Notes: generated by a model not told the origin, from the letters alone. 64,000 bases of DNA from Xanthomonas sp. F10 (GCF_014206815.1 NZ_JACHNP010000001.1:834456-898455); one strand, 5' to 3'; positions 34,996 through 44,655 are shown, counted from the first letter of the stretch. Translations and numbers: made by a program.

Positions 34996-35243
34996 ATTCG
35001 CCATCACCGACGGTCTTTGCCCATGTCGATGCGCACCCTGTTCCAGTTTTTCGCCTGCCCCGATCGCCAGCTGCGGCGCCGTTCTGCGCCCGCGGCATCG
35101 GCGCAATCCCCTTATCCGAAAGCGTTTCGCGAGTTCACGCCGCCGCCGCGGCGCCAGGGCGGCAGCAGTTTGCGCCTGGGCGCGTCCGGCAACGACCGGC
35201 TGGGCCGCATCGCGATTGTCCCGTCGGCGGGAGGAAAAGTCCC

Positions 35244-36017
35244 GTGAGCGGGATGTTGGCCCCCGAGGTCCTAGTCCTCGGCGGCAGCGGCACGGTCGGG
35301 CAGGGCGTGGTGCAGGCGCTGCTGGAGGCGGGCAGCCCGGTGCTGGCGGTGGCCCGCGACCGCGCCCGGCTCGCGGCGCTGCGCGATCGTCACCGCGACG
35401 AGCCCGGCCTGGACGTGCTGTGCGGTTCGGTTGCCACCGACGCGGCCGCCGCGGCGTTGGTGGGCGAGGTCGCGCAGCGGCCGCGGCCGTTGGCCGCGGT
35501 GGTCGCCGCTTTGGGCAGTCCGCTGCGCCCCGGGCGCCTGCTGGAGCGGCCGCTGAGCGCGCTGCGCAAGCGCCTGGATGCCGACCTGCTGCCGCACCTG
35601 GCCGCGGCCCGGCATCTGCTGCCGCTGCTGGCCGAGCATCCGCGCGGCGGCCGCTACGTCCTGTTGGGTAGTCCCTGCGCGCTGCGCGCCTGGTCCGGGC
35701 ATGGCGACAGTTCGGTGGCGTCAGCGGCGATCCGCATGCTCGCCCAGGTGCTGCACGAGGAAGCCAAGCCGCTGGGCGTGCACGTGCACCTGCTGTCGCT
35801 GTCCGAGCCGGTGTGCCGCAGCGACGACGCCATCGGCGATTGCCCGGACTGGTTCACCACCCTCGGTGTTGGCCGCGCCGTGGTCCACCTGCTTGCCGAT
35901 CCGCAGCGGCCGGACCGCGCGCTGGTCGAAATCGATCGCCGCCATGTCGCGCGTCCGCGCAGCGCGCTGCTCAACGCCTTGCCGTTTTCCTTCTCCACCC
36001 ACGAGGTCTCTCCATGA
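35244..36017 (+). CDS. SDR-like NAD(P)-binding protein lacking the catalytic Tyr and Lys
   Basis: The 257-residue product has the Rossmann nucleotide site LVLGGSGTVGQGVV and a fold like short-chain dehydrogenases. The expected Tyr and Lys of YxxxK are both Ser in the corresponding stretch SGHGDSSVASAAIR, so normal SDR catalysis looks impossible. It is the first gene of the efflux operon, and its stop overlaps the next start (ATGA at 36014). The chosen GTG 35244 is preceded by GGAGG at good spacing; ATG 35253 is an alternative. It may act as a cofactor sensor; this is inference. Confidence 0.75.
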   Translation: MSGMLAPEVLVLGGSGTVGQGVVQALLEAGSPVLAVARDRARLAALRDRHRDEPGLDVLCGSVATDAAAAALVGEVAQRPRPLAAVVAALGSPLRPGRLLERPLSALRKRLDADLLPHLAAARHLLPLLAEHPRGGRYVLLGSPCALRAWSGHGDSSVASAAIRMLAQVLHEEAKPLGVHVHLLSLSEPVCRSDDAIGDCPDWFTTLGVGRAVVHLLADPQRPDRALVEIDRRHVARPRSALLNALPFSFSTHEVSP

Positions 36018-37219
36018 ATCCGATTCCGATGCCGTCGCGCCTGCTGCCGGGCGCCCTGCGCCCGCTGGCGGTGGCGCTGCTGGTCGCCACGCTCGCCGCC
36101 TGCGGCAGCCAGGCCAACGAACAGGGCGCGCCGCCGCCGCCGAGCGTGGGCGTGGCGCCCGCGCTGCAGAAGCAGATCAGTCAGTGGGACGAGTTCAGCG
36201 GCCGTGTCGAGGCGGTCGAACACGTGGACCTGCGCCCGCGCGTGTCCGGCTACATCGACAAGGTCAACTACGTCGAAGGGCAGGAGGTGAAGAAGGGCGA
36301 TGTGCTGTTCACCATCGACGCGCGCAGCTATCGCGCCGAACTGGCCCGCGCCGAGGCCGACCTGGCGCGCGCACGCACCCAGGCCAAGCTCAGCGCCAGC
36401 GAGGCTGCGCGTGCCAAGACCCTGTCCGAACAGCAGGCCATCTCCACCGAGAGCTGGGAACAGCGGCGCGCCGCCGCCGAGCAGGCACAGGCCGACGTGC
36501 TGGCCGCGCAGGCGGCAGTGGACAGCGCACGCCTCAACCTGGAATGGACCCAGGTGCGCGCGCCGATCGACGGCCGCGCCGGCCGCGCGATGGTCACTGC
36601 CGGCAACCTGGTCAGCGCCGGCGACAGCGCCAGCGTGCTGACCACGCTGGTGTCGCTGGACAAGGTGCACGTGTACTTCGACGCCGACGAAGGCACCTTC
36701 CTGCGCTATGCGCAGATGGCGCGCGACGGCCAGCGCCCGAGCGAGCGCGACGGTGGCCTGCCGGTGCAGGTCGGCCTGGTCGGCGAGGACGGCTATCCGC
36801 ATGCCGGCAAGGTCGATTTCCTCGACAACCAGCTGGTGCGCAGCACTGGCACCATCCACGTGCGCGCGCTGCTGGACAACGCCGACCGCCGCTTCACCCC
36901 GGGCCTGTTCGCGCGGGTGCGGCTGCTCGGCAGCGGCCGCTTCGACGCGGTGCTGATCGACGACCGCGCGGTGCTCACCGACCAGGACCGCAAGTACGTC
37001 TACGTGGTCGACAAGGACGGCAAGGCGCAGCGGCGCGACGTGCAGCTCGGCCGCAGCGCCGAGGGCCTGCGCATCGTGCAGAGCGGCCTGTCCGCCGGCG
37101 ACAAGGTCATCGTCGACGGCGTGCAGAAGGTGTTCATGCCCGGCATGCCGGTGCAGGCCAAGCCCATCGCGCCGACCACGTCCCCGACCGCACCGCGCCA
37201 GGCCGTCGCCCTCGACTGA
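36014..37219 (+). CDS. RND efflux periplasmic adaptor lipoprotein (MexE/AcrA-type)
   Basis: The 401-residue membrane-fusion protein has a lipoprotein signal (LLVATLAAC near residue 25) and a lipoyl domain VSGYIDKVNYVEGQEVKKGDV, an alpha-hairpin (RAEADLARARTQAKL... ALNLEW-type), and a beta-barrel domain. It links the inner-membrane pump and the outer-membrane channel. ATG 36014 overlaps the previous stop by four bases. It sits in operon order adaptor, pump, SDR, channel, as in multidrug efflux systems. Confidence 0.95.
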   Translation: MNPIPMPSRLLPGALRPLAVALLVATLAACGSQANEQGAPPPPSVGVAPALQKQISQWDEFSGRVEAVEHVDLRPRVSGYIDKVNYVEGQEVKKGDVLFTIDARSYRAELARAEADLARARTQAKLSASEAARAKTLSEQQAISTESWEQRRAAAEQAQADVLAAQAAVDSARLNLEWTQVRAPIDGRAGRAMVTAGNLVSAGDSASVLTTLVSLDKVHVYFDADEGTFLRYAQMARDGQRPSERDGGLPVQVGLVGEDGYPHAGKVDFLDNQLVRSTGTIHVRALLDNADRRFTPGLFARVRLLGSGRFDAVLIDDRAVLTDQDRKYVYVVDKDGKAQRRDVQLGRSAEGLRIVQSGLSAGDKVIVDGVQKVFMPGMPVQAKPIAPTTSPTAPRQAVALD

Positions 37220-37354
37220 GTCGCGGGCGTCGACGCATCACCGGCCGAGTCGTGCCGGCCGTACCCGCCGGGCCCGCAACGGCCCGGCGTCGCCACCGGC
37301 ATGCCTGCGTCCGCGCCCGGCCCCCCGTTTCATCCGTTTCCAGGACCACCACCC

Positions 37355-40300
37355 ATGGACTTTTCCAGATTCTTCATCGACCGGCCGATCTTCGCCGCCG
37401 TGCTGTCGATCGTCATTTTCGCCGCGGGCCTGATCGCCATCCCGCTGCTGCCCATCGGCGAGTACCCGGATGTGGTGCCGCCCTCGGTGGTGGTGCGCAC
37501 GGTGTATCCGGGCGCCAACCCCAAGGTCATCGCCGAGACCGTCGCCACGCCGCTGGAGGAAGCGATCAATGGCGTGGAGAACATGATGTATATCAAGTCG
37601 GTCGCCGGCTCCGACGGCGTGCTGCAGATGACCGTGACCTTCCGCCCGGGCACCGATCCGGACGATGCCGCGGTCAAGGTGCAGAACCGCGTGGCGCAGG
37701 CACAGGCGCGCCTGCCCGAGGACGTGCGCCGGCAGGGCGTGACCACGCAGAAGCAGTCGCCCACCTTCCTGATGGTGGTGCACCTGACCTCGCCCAAGGG
37801 CAAGTACGACACCCTGTACCTGCGCAACTACGCGCGCCTGCACGTCAAGGACGCGCTGGCGCGGATCCAGGGCGTGGGCGATGCGCAGGTGTTCGGCGGC
37901 GGCGACTACGCGATGCGCGCCTGGCTGGACCCGGAGCGGGTGGCCGCGCGCGGACTCACCGCCAGCGACGTGGTTGCGGCGATGCGCGAGCAGAACGTGC
38001 AGGTCTCCGCCGGCCAGCTCGGCGCCGAGCCCATGCCCGAGAGCAAGTTCCTGACCCTGATCAACGCGCAGGGCCGCCTGCGCACCGAACAGGAGTTCGG
38101 CGACATCGTGCTCAAGGTCGGCGCCGACGGGCAAACCGTGCGCCTGTCCGACGTCGCGCGCCTGCAACTGGGAGCCGGCGACTACACCCTGCGCGCGCAG
38201 CTGGACGGCAAGAACGCGGTCGGCATCGGCATCTTCCAGGCGCCGGGCGCCAACGCGCTGCAGATCCGCGATCAGGTCATCGCCAAGATGGACGAACTGA
38301 CCAAGCAGTTCCCGGACGACGTGAAGTATGAGGCGGTGTACGACACCACCATCTTCGTGCGCGACTCGATCAGCGCGGTGGTCCACACCCTGCTGGAGGC
38401 GGTGCTGCTGGTGGTGCTGGTGGTGATCCTGTTCCTGCAGACCTGGCGTGCCTCGATCATCCCGCTGATCGCGGTGCCGGTGTCGGTGGTCGGCACCTTC
38501 GCCGCGCTGTACCTGCTGGGCTTCTCGATCAACACGCTGACCCTGTTCGGGCTGGTGCTGGCAATCGGCATCGTGGTCGACGATGCGATCGTGGTGGTGG
38601 AGAACGTGGAGCGCAACATCGAGGAGGGGCTGACCCCGCTGGCGGCCGCGCACCAGGCCATGCGCGAGGTGTCCGGCCCGATCATCGCGATCGCGCTGGT
38701 GCTGTGCGCGGTGTTCGTGCCGATGGCGTTCCTGTCCGGGGTGACCGGGCAGTTCTACAAGCAGTTCGCGGTGACCATCGCCATCTCCACGGTGATTTCG
38801 GCGATCAATTCGCTGACCCTGTCGCCGGCGCTGGCCGCGCGCCTGCTGCAAGGCCACGACGCACCCAAGGACCGCCTGTCGCGCGGCATGGAGCGGCTGT
38901 TCGGCGGCTGGCTGTTCCGTCCGTTCAACCGCTTCTTCCATCGCAGTTCCGACCGCTACCAGGGCGCGGTGTCGCGCATCCTCGGCCGCCGCGGCGCGGT
39001 GTTCGCGGTGTACGTGGCACTGCTGCTGGTCACCGGACTGATGTTCAAGGCGGTGCCGGGCGGCTTCATCCCGACCCAGGACAAGATGTATCTGATCGCC
39101 GGCGTCAAGCTGCCGGAAGGCGCGTCGATCGAGCGCACCGACGCGATGCTGCGCAAGGTCGCCACCATCGCCATGCAGACCGACGGCGTGGCCCATGCGA
39201 TCTCGTTCCCGGGCCTCAACGCGCTGCAGTTCACCAACACGCCCAACACCGGTGTGGTGTTCCTGCCGCTGAAGCCGTTCGCCGAGCGCCACCGCAGCGC
39301 GCTGGAAATCAATGCCGAGATCAACCAGCGCATCGCGCAGCTGGGCGAGGGCATGTCGTTCGCCTTCATGCCGCCGCCGATCCTCGGCCTGGGCAACGGC
39401 AACGGCTACCAGTTGTTCATCGAGGACCGCGCCAACCTCGGCTACGGTGCGCTGCAGAACGCGGTCAGTGCCATGCAGGGTGCGGTGGCGCAGACCCCGG
39501 GCATGAGCTTCCCGATCGGTACCTACCAGGCCAACGTGCCGCAGCTCGACGCCGAAGTCGACCGGGTCAAGGCCAAGGCCCAGGGCGTGGCCCTGACCGA
39601 TCTGTTCGATACCTTGCAGACCTACCTGGGCTCGACCTACGTCAACGACTTCAACCAGTTCGGCCGCACCTGGCAGGTGATCGCCCAGGCCGATGCGCCG
39701 TTCCGCGAGAGCGTGGAGGACATCGCCCGGCTGCGCACCCGCAACGCCCAGGGCGAGATGGTGCCGATCGGCTCGATGGTGACGATCAAGCAGACCTACG
39801 GCCCGGACCCGGTGCTGCGCTACAACGGCTATCCGGCCGCCGACCTGGCCGGCGAAGCGGATGCGCGATCGCTGTCCTCGGCCGAGGCGATGGCCAAGAT
39901 CACCCAGATCGCCAAGCAGGTGCTGCCCAACGGCATGGAGATCGAGTGGACCGACCTGAGCTACCAGCAGGCCACCCAGGGCAATGCGGCGCTGGTGGTG
40001 TTCCCGCTGGCGGTGCTGCTGGCGTTCCTGGTGCTGGCCGCGTTGTACGAGAGCTGGACGCTGCCGCTGGCGGTGATCCTGATCGTGCCGATGACCCTGC
40101 TGTCGGCGTTGTTCGGGGTGTGGTTGAGCGGCGGCGACAACAACGTGTTCGTGCAGGTCGGCCTGGTAGTGCTGATGGGCCTGGCGTGCAAGAACGCGAT
40201 CCTGATCGTCGAGTTCGCCCGCGAGCTGGAGCTGCAGGGCAAGGGCATCGTCGAATCGGCGCTGCAGGCCTGCCGCCTGCGCCTGCGCCCGATCGTGATG

Positions 40301-40525
40301 ACTTCCATCGCCTTCATCGCCGGCACCGTGCCGCTGGTGTTCTCGCATGGCGCGGGCGCGGAAGTGCGCTCTGCCACCGGCATCACCGTGTTCGCCGGCA
40401 TGCTGGGCGTGACCCTGTTCGGTCTGTTCCTCACCCCCGTGTTCTATGTCGCCCTGCGCAAGCTGGCCGGGCGACCGCTGGTCTCGCATGCGCCGGCCCA
40501 CGCCGACGCGCCGGCGCACGGCTGA
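37355..40525 (+). CDS. RND multidrug efflux pump, MexF-like
   Basis: The 1056-residue protein starts MDFSRFFIDRPIFAAVLSIV, an N-terminus close to MexF. It has the 12-helix RND fold; the proton-relay Asp pair is in GIVVDDAIVVVENVERN. Long segments (FLQTWRASIIPL, VVHLTSPKGKYD) are strongly like P. aeruginosa MexF. Such pumps export chloramphenicol, quinolones and some quorum-sensing precursors. The ATG is 136 bases after the adaptor stop. The pump's place between adaptor and SDR fits a single operon. Confidence 0.96.
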   Translation: MDFSRFFIDRPIFAAVLSIVIFAAGLIAIPLLPIGEYPDVVPPSVVVRTVYPGANPKVIAETVATPLEEAINGVENMMYIKSVAGSDGVLQMTVTFRPGTDPDDAAVKVQNRVAQAQARLPEDVRRQGVTTQKQSPTFLMVVHLTSPKGKYDTLYLRNYARLHVKDALARIQGVGDAQVFGGGDYAMRAWLDPERVAARGLTASDVVAAMREQNVQVSAGQLGAEPMPESKFLTLINAQGRLRTEQEFGDIVLKVGADGQTVRLSDVARLQLGAGDYTLRAQLDGKNAVGIGIFQAPGANALQIRDQVIAKMDELTKQFPDDVKYEAVYDTTIFVRDSISAVVHTLLEAVLLVVLVVILFLQTWRASIIPLIAVPVSVVGTFAALYLLGFSINTLTLFGLVLAIGIVVDDAIVVVENVERNIEEGLTPLAAAHQAMREVSGPIIAIALVLCAVFVPMAFLSGVTGQFYKQFAVTIAISTVISAINSLTLSPALAARLLQGHDAPKDRLSRGMERLFGGWLFRPFNRFFHRSSDRYQGAVSRILGRRGAVFAVYVALLLVTGLMFKAVPGGFIPTQDKMYLIAGVKLPEGASIERTDAMLRKVATIAMQTDGVAHAISFPGLNALQFTNTPNTGVVFLPLKPFAERHRSALEINAEINQRIAQLGEGMSFAFMPPPILGLGNGNGYQLFIEDRANLGYGALQNAVSAMQGAVAQTPGMSFPIGTYQANVPQLDAEVDRVKAKAQGVALTDLFDTLQTYLGSTYVNDFNQFGRTWQVIAQADAPFRESVEDIARLRTRNAQGEMVPIGSMVTIKQTYGPDPVLRYNGYPAADLAGEADARSLSSAEAMAKITQIAKQVLPNGMEIEWTDLSYQQATQGNAALVVFPLAVLLAFLVLAALYESWTLPLAVILIVPMTLLSALFGVWLSGGDNNVFVQVGLVVLMGLACKNAILIVEFARELELQGKGIVESALQACRLRLRPIVMTSIAFIAGTVPLVFSHGAGAEVRSATGITVFAGMLGVTLFGLFLTPVFYVALRKLAGRPLVSHAPAHADAPAHG

Positions 40526-40556
40526 TCCTTTTCCCCTTCTTCTCAGGAGTTTCGCA

Positions 40557-41291
40557 ATGAACGCAGCACACAAGATCGCCCTGGTCACCGGCGCCACCCG
40601 CGGCATCGGCCTGCATACCGTGCGGCAACTGGCCGAGGCCGGCGTGCACACCCTGCTGGCCGGGCGCGATGCCACCCGCGCCAGCGCCGCGGCCCTGGAA
40701 CTGCAGGGCGAGGGCCTGCCGGTCGAGCCGCTGACCCTGGACGTCACCGACGCCGCCAGCATCGCCGCGGCGGTGGAGACGGTGCGCGCACGCCACGGCC
40801 GGCTGGACATCCTGGTCAACAACGCCGGCATCCTGCGCGACGACCTGCGCCTGAGCGTGTCGCAGCAGTCGCTGGAGTCCTGGCGCGAGACCTTCGACAC
40901 CAACCTGTTCGGCCTGATCGCGGTCACCCAGGCGTTCCTGCCGCTGCTGCGGGAAGCGCCGGCCGCGCGCATCGTCAACGTCTCCAGCCTGCTCGGCTCG
41001 CTGACGCTGCACAGCCAGCCGGGCTCGCCGATCTACGACTTCAAGGTACCGGCGTACAACGTGTCCAAGAGCGCGGTGAATGCCTGGACCATCCAGTTGG
41101 CCTACGAACTGCGCGAGACCCCGATCAAGGTCAACACCATCCACCCCGGCTACGTGAAGACCGACATGAACGCGGGCGAGGGCGAGCTGGAGGTGGCCGA
41201 CGGCGCGCGCAGCAGCGTGATGATGGCGCTGCTCGATGCCGATGGCCCCACCGGCAGCTACACCCATGTCGGACAGGTGCTGCCATGGTGA
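40557..41291 (+). CDS. Short-chain dehydrogenase/reductase in the efflux operon
   Basis: The 244-residue protein has the SDR cofactor motif TGATRGIG near residue 12, NNAG near 86, Ser, and YNVSK (the catalytic YxxxK) near 165. It should reduce a carbonyl or oxidise an alcohol with NAD(P)H. It lies 31 bases after the pump gene with a CAGGAG site. Its stop overlaps the start of the channel gene by 7 bases. This is the intact counterpart of the degenerate SDR at 35244-36017. Confidence 0.93.
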   Translation: MNAAHKIALVTGATRGIGLHTVRQLAEAGVHTLLAGRDATRASAAALELQGEGLPVEPLTLDVTDAASIAAAVETVRARHGRLDILVNNAGILRDDLRLSVSQQSLESWRETFDTNLFGLIAVTQAFLPLLREAPAARIVNVSSLLGSLTLHSQPGSPIYDFKVPAYNVSKSAVNAWTIQLAYELRETPIKVNTIHPGYVKTDMNAGEGELEVADGARSSVMMALLDADGPTGSYTHVGQVLPW

Positions 41292-42745
41292 TCCGGCCCG
41301 CACTTGGCGCGCTGGCGTTGGCGCTGCTCAGCGCCTGCGCCAGCGTCGGCCCCGACTATCACGCACCGGCGCAGCCGGCGGTGACGCTGCAGGGCGCGGC
41401 GTCGCCGGTGTTCGCAACGGATTCGCCGGTCGCGTCCTGGTGGGCGCAGTTCGACGATCCGGTGCTGGAGCAACTGGTACACGACGGTCTGGTCGCCAAC
41501 CTGGACCTGCGCATCGCCCTGGCGCGTGTGCACGAGGCACGCGCCGTCTTCGCCGAGCAGCGCCTGGACCAGGCGCCGCACGTGACCGCCGGCGGCGACT
41601 ACACCCGCGGCAAGGCGCCGGACGCCGATGCCGGCGGCGCGCGCGTGCTGACCGAGAGCTACAGGCTCGGCTTCGATGCCGGCTGGGAGCTGGACCTGTT
41701 CGGGCGCCAGCGCCGTGCCAGCGAGGCCGCGCGTGCGGATCTGGAGGCCGAACAGGCCGGCTTGGCCGACGCCCAGGTCACCGTGGCCGCGGAGGTGGCG
41801 CGCAACTACTTCGCCCTGCGCGGCACGCAGAAGCGCATCGCCCTGGCGCGCACCACGCTGGACAACCTGCGCGATACCCAGCGGCTGACCGAGACCCGCT
41901 GGCGGCTGGGCGCGGGCAGCGAACTGGACGTGCAGAGCAGTCGCGCACGGCTGAAGGCGATCGAGGCCGATATCCCGCTGTTGGAAGTCGACGCCGCGCA
42001 GGCGCGGCACCGGCTGGCGGTGCTGCTGGGCAAGCCGCCAGGCGCGCTCGATGCGCTGCTGGCGCCGCAGCCGACCCCGGCTTACGCGCGGGCCCTGCCG
42101 CTAGGCGACACCACGCAGTTGCTGCGCCGGCGTCCCGACGTGCGCAGCGCCGAACGTCGCCTGGCGGCAGCGACTGCGCGGGTCGGCGTGGCCACCGCCG
42201 ACCTGTTCCCGCGGATCAGCCTGTCCGGCTTCGTCGGCTTCCTGTCTGGCGATGCCGGTGCCCTGCTGCACGGCCGCAGCAAGGCCTGGTCGCTGACCCC
42301 GTCGATCCAGTGGGCGGCATTCGACATGGGCAGCGTGCGGGCGCGCCTGCGCGCGAGCGAAGCGCAGGCCGACGGCGCCGCCGCCGACTACGAGAAGGCG
42401 GTGCTCGGCGCGCTGGAGGACACCGAGAACGCCTTGACCGCCTACGCCCACGAACAGGCACGGCTGGCGATCGTGGCCGAACAGACGCAGGCCGCGCAGC
42501 GCGCCGAGGCGCTGGCGCAAATCCGCTACCGCGAAGGCTCGGAGGATTTCCTGACCCTGCTCGATGCGCAGCGCACGCAACTCACCGCCGAGGCCGACCT
42601 GGCCGACGCCGAAGCGGCGGTGAACATCGGCGTGGTGCGGGTGTACAAGGCGCTGGGCGGCTGGGGCCAAGATGCGGGCACGGACGCCGGCAGCAGGGAC
42701 GTTGCGACCACCGCGGGGGCGGCGTCTGCGGTGCAGTCGCGTTGA
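41285..42745 (+). CDS. Outer-membrane efflux channel lipoprotein (OprN/TolC-type)
   Basis: The 486-residue protein has a lipoprotein signal (LALALLSAC), then the OEP repeat domains (SYRLGFDAGWELDLFGRQRRA and WSLTPSIQWAAFDMG). It should form a trimeric outer-membrane channel docking to the adaptor at 36014-37219. The ATG overlaps the SDR gene end. The family is NodT/OprM-OprN. The C-terminal tail is rich in Ala and Gly. Confidence 0.94.
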   Translation: MVIRPALGALALALLSACASVGPDYHAPAQPAVTLQGAASPVFATDSPVASWWAQFDDPVLEQLVHDGLVANLDLRIALARVHEARAVFAEQRLDQAPHVTAGGDYTRGKAPDADAGGARVLTESYRLGFDAGWELDLFGRQRRASEAARADLEAEQAGLADAQVTVAAEVARNYFALRGTQKRIALARTTLDNLRDTQRLTETRWRLGAGSELDVQSSRARLKAIEADIPLLEVDAAQARHRLAVLLGKPPGALDALLAPQPTPAYARALPLGDTTQLLRRRPDVRSAERRLAAATARVGVATADLFPRISLSGFVGFLSGDAGALLHGRSKAWSLTPSIQWAAFDMGSVRARLRASEAQADGAAADYEKAVLGALEDTENALTAYAHEQARLAIVAEQTQAAQRAEALAQIRYREGSEDFLTLLDAQRTQLTAEADLADAEAAVNIGVVRVYKALGGWGQDAGTDAGSRDVATTAGAASAVQSR

Positions 42746-42853
42746 GTTGTAGGCCGCAAAGGCCGCGGTGCTGGCCGCCTGCACGCACCGTGGCCTTCTC
42801 GGCACCTCACTTCATCTGCTTTTTGTCAGCATCAGGCCGATGCGGGGTTTCCT

Positions 42854-42920
42854 GTAGGAGCGGCTTCAGCCGCGACGGGCGTTCCCGGTGTAGCCTGTCG
42901 CGGCTGAAAGCCGCTCCTAC
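42854..42920. repeat. REP-like inverted pair
   Basis: GTAGGAGCGGCTTCAGCCGC followed by an inverted copy with one extra A. It is the same family as at 3861-3925 and sits between the efflux operon and the convergent GGDEF gene. Confidence 0.85.
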
Positions 42921-42979
42921 GGAGGCTGGTGACGGCTGCCGGACCGGATCGCGCCGCGTCTGCTGCCGGTGCCCGCCGC

Positions 42980-43990
42980 TCAGTCCTGCGCCACGTCCTC
43001 GGCGATCACGTAGCGGTCGCGTCCGTTGTTCTTGGCCTGGTACAGCGCGGTGTCGGCGCGCGAGAACCAGTCGTGCCATTGCGCTTCGTCGCACAGCATC
43101 GCCGCGCCCAGCGACACGGTGATGGTGCCGTTGGGGCCGCGCAGCGCCGTGCGCGCGGCATCGTGCAGGCGCCTGGCGAAGGCCGACAGTTCGGTCGCGG
43201 ACTGCAGCCGCGCCACCACCACGAACTCCTCGCCGCCGAACCGGAACACCTCGTCCGGCGCGCGCACCTGCGCGCGCAGCAACGTGGCCAGGTCGACCAG
43301 CACCCGATCGCCCTCGGCATGGCCGTAGAGGTTGTTGACCTCCTTGAAGTGATCGATGTCGAGCACGATCAACCCATGCCGGCGGGTCGCCCGGCGTGGA
43401 TCGGCCACCCGTTGCGACAGGCTGCGCTCGAGCATGCGGCGGTTCGGCAGCCCGGTCAGCGAGTCGTGCGAGGCCAGCTGCTCCAGTTGCACGCGATCGC
43501 CCTCCAGCCGCAACGCCAGCATATAGCCCAGCCCGGTGATCAGCAGCGACACCGCCAGCATCGAGAAGAAATGCTCGGCACCCAGCGTGCTCGGGGTGAC
43601 CACCAGCAGCACCGCGATCAGGGTCGCGTTGCAGGCCAAGGCGACATTGCGCGTGACCGCGAAGAAGTTGCTCATCATCACCAGGTACAGCCACGGCACC
43701 GCGGCATGGCGCAGCACATGGCAGGCCAGGGCGCTGCCCAGCAGCCAGCTCAGCGACAGCAACGGATCCATGCGGCCGTCGCTGCGATGCAGGGCCAGCC
43801 AGGTCGCCAGGGCGGCCAAGCCGGCCAGGGCGGCGCCGGCCAGCGCGGTGAACGGCGCGCCGATCGCGATCTGGTAGAGCGCGAACAGCAGCAGCACCCC
43901 GGCCGTGGAGGGGCCGAGAACCTTGATGATGCCGAGCCGGAAGTGCCGGCGCAGGGTCAAGCCCGCGCTCACGGAGAGGCGCTCCGGCAC
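42980..43990 (-). CDS. Membrane-bound GGDEF diguanylate cyclase
   Basis: The 336-residue protein has about five to six membrane segments (residues 20-165). The C-terminal GGDEF domain carries the active-site motif GGEEF near residue 250 and an RAPD-type I-site five residues upstream. DSLTGLPNRRMLE starts the domain. It should make c-di-GMP with product inhibition. The stop is close to the REP pair at 42854. The start ATG 43990 is the longest plausible. Confidence 0.92.
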   Translation of the reverse strand: MPERLSVSAGLTLRRHFRLGIIKVLGPSTAGVLLLFALYQIAIGAPFTALAGAALAGLAALATWLALHRSDGRMDPLLSLSWLLGSALACHVLRHAAVPWLYLVMMSNFFAVTRNVALACNATLIAVLLVVTPSTLGAEHFFSMLAVSLLITGLGYMLALRLEGDRVQLEQLASHDSLTGLPNRRMLERSLSQRVADPRRATRRHGLIVLDIDHFKEVNNLYGHAEGDRVLVDLATLLRAQVRAPDEVFRFGGEEFVVVARLQSATELSAFARRLHDAARTALRGPNGTITVSLGAAMLCDEAQWHDWFSRADTALYQAKNNGRDRYVIAEDVAQD

Positions 43991-44481
43991 GGCGCACGAT
44001 CATGGCGGGCGGGTGGACTGGGGCGGGCGACGAACATGGCGACGTCAGGATGGCGGAGGAATGTTGCGATGACATAGGCAAGTTCCATGCCTGAAGCTCT
44101 TCTGTGGTGCGCATCCCGATGCTGAACACGGGACACTGGAATTGCCGACACCTTGCGCGCCGCGACGGCATCGCATTGACGCAGCGACCGGCGTCGCGCC
44201 GAGCGCCCGCGCCACGCGCCGGCTGGGTCTGGTTGCGGCGGCTAGGGCAGGGCCGCGCAAAGACGCGCGCCCCTGCTGCCTTCTGCCTCTGGCAGAAGGT
44301 TGCGCGCGGCGCCGGATGAGGGGCGGGCAAGGTCAGCCGCGCTGCGCAAGGCGTACCCGCGGTCGCGTCAAAACGGCGATGCGCAAATCGATGTGCGAAG
44401 CCGCCGCGGCGCCGCCGCGCATGCGGCCCGGTGGCGTTGCCGGCGCGGGCGGGATCAGCGCGCTGGCTCGCCAGGGATGGG
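43991..44481. other. Intergenic region with a diverged MITE-like hairpin
   Basis: No gene is supported in these 491 bases. At 44271-44324 a perfect 9-bp hairpin, CCTTCTGCC-TCT-GGCAGAAGG, is followed by GCCGGATGAGGG. The layout parallels the CTTCTCCC-ATC-GGGAGAAGG element at 51965-52020, so it looks like a diverged copy of the same repeat. Confidence 0.5.
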
Positions 44482-44655
44482 CTAGGCTTCGCTACCGTCG
44501 ATGGCCTTGAGCCCCTTCTGGCTCAGCGCGAGATCGCCGTCCTCGCCTTGCGCCGCATAGTCCTCGCGCACCGCCCAGGTCGCCTCTGCCTCGCTGACCG
44601 GCTTGGTGGCGTGGATGTCCTGCAGGATGCGCAGTTGTTCCTGGGTCAATGGCAT
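44482..44655 (-). CDS. 57-residue hypothetical protein
   Basis: A short frame from ATG 44655 to TAG 44484-44482 encodes 57 residues. The product begins MPLTQEQLRILQDIHATKP and ends LALSQKGLKAIDGSEA. GC3 is high and the sequence is charged and helical, in the manner of a winged-helix-like small protein. No Shine-Dalgarno sequence is seen. No family can be named, but the residue pattern is that of a real gene. Confidence 0.55.
   Translation of the reverse strand: MPLTQEQLRILQDIHATKPVSEAEATWAVREDYAAQGEDGDLALSQKGLKAIDGSEA

Noticed and set aside
37238-40978. 1246-codon open frame antisense to the RND pump gene
   Set aside because: It mirrors a strongly conserved gene, has low-complexity His/Gln/Arg composition, and has no ribosome site or family signal.
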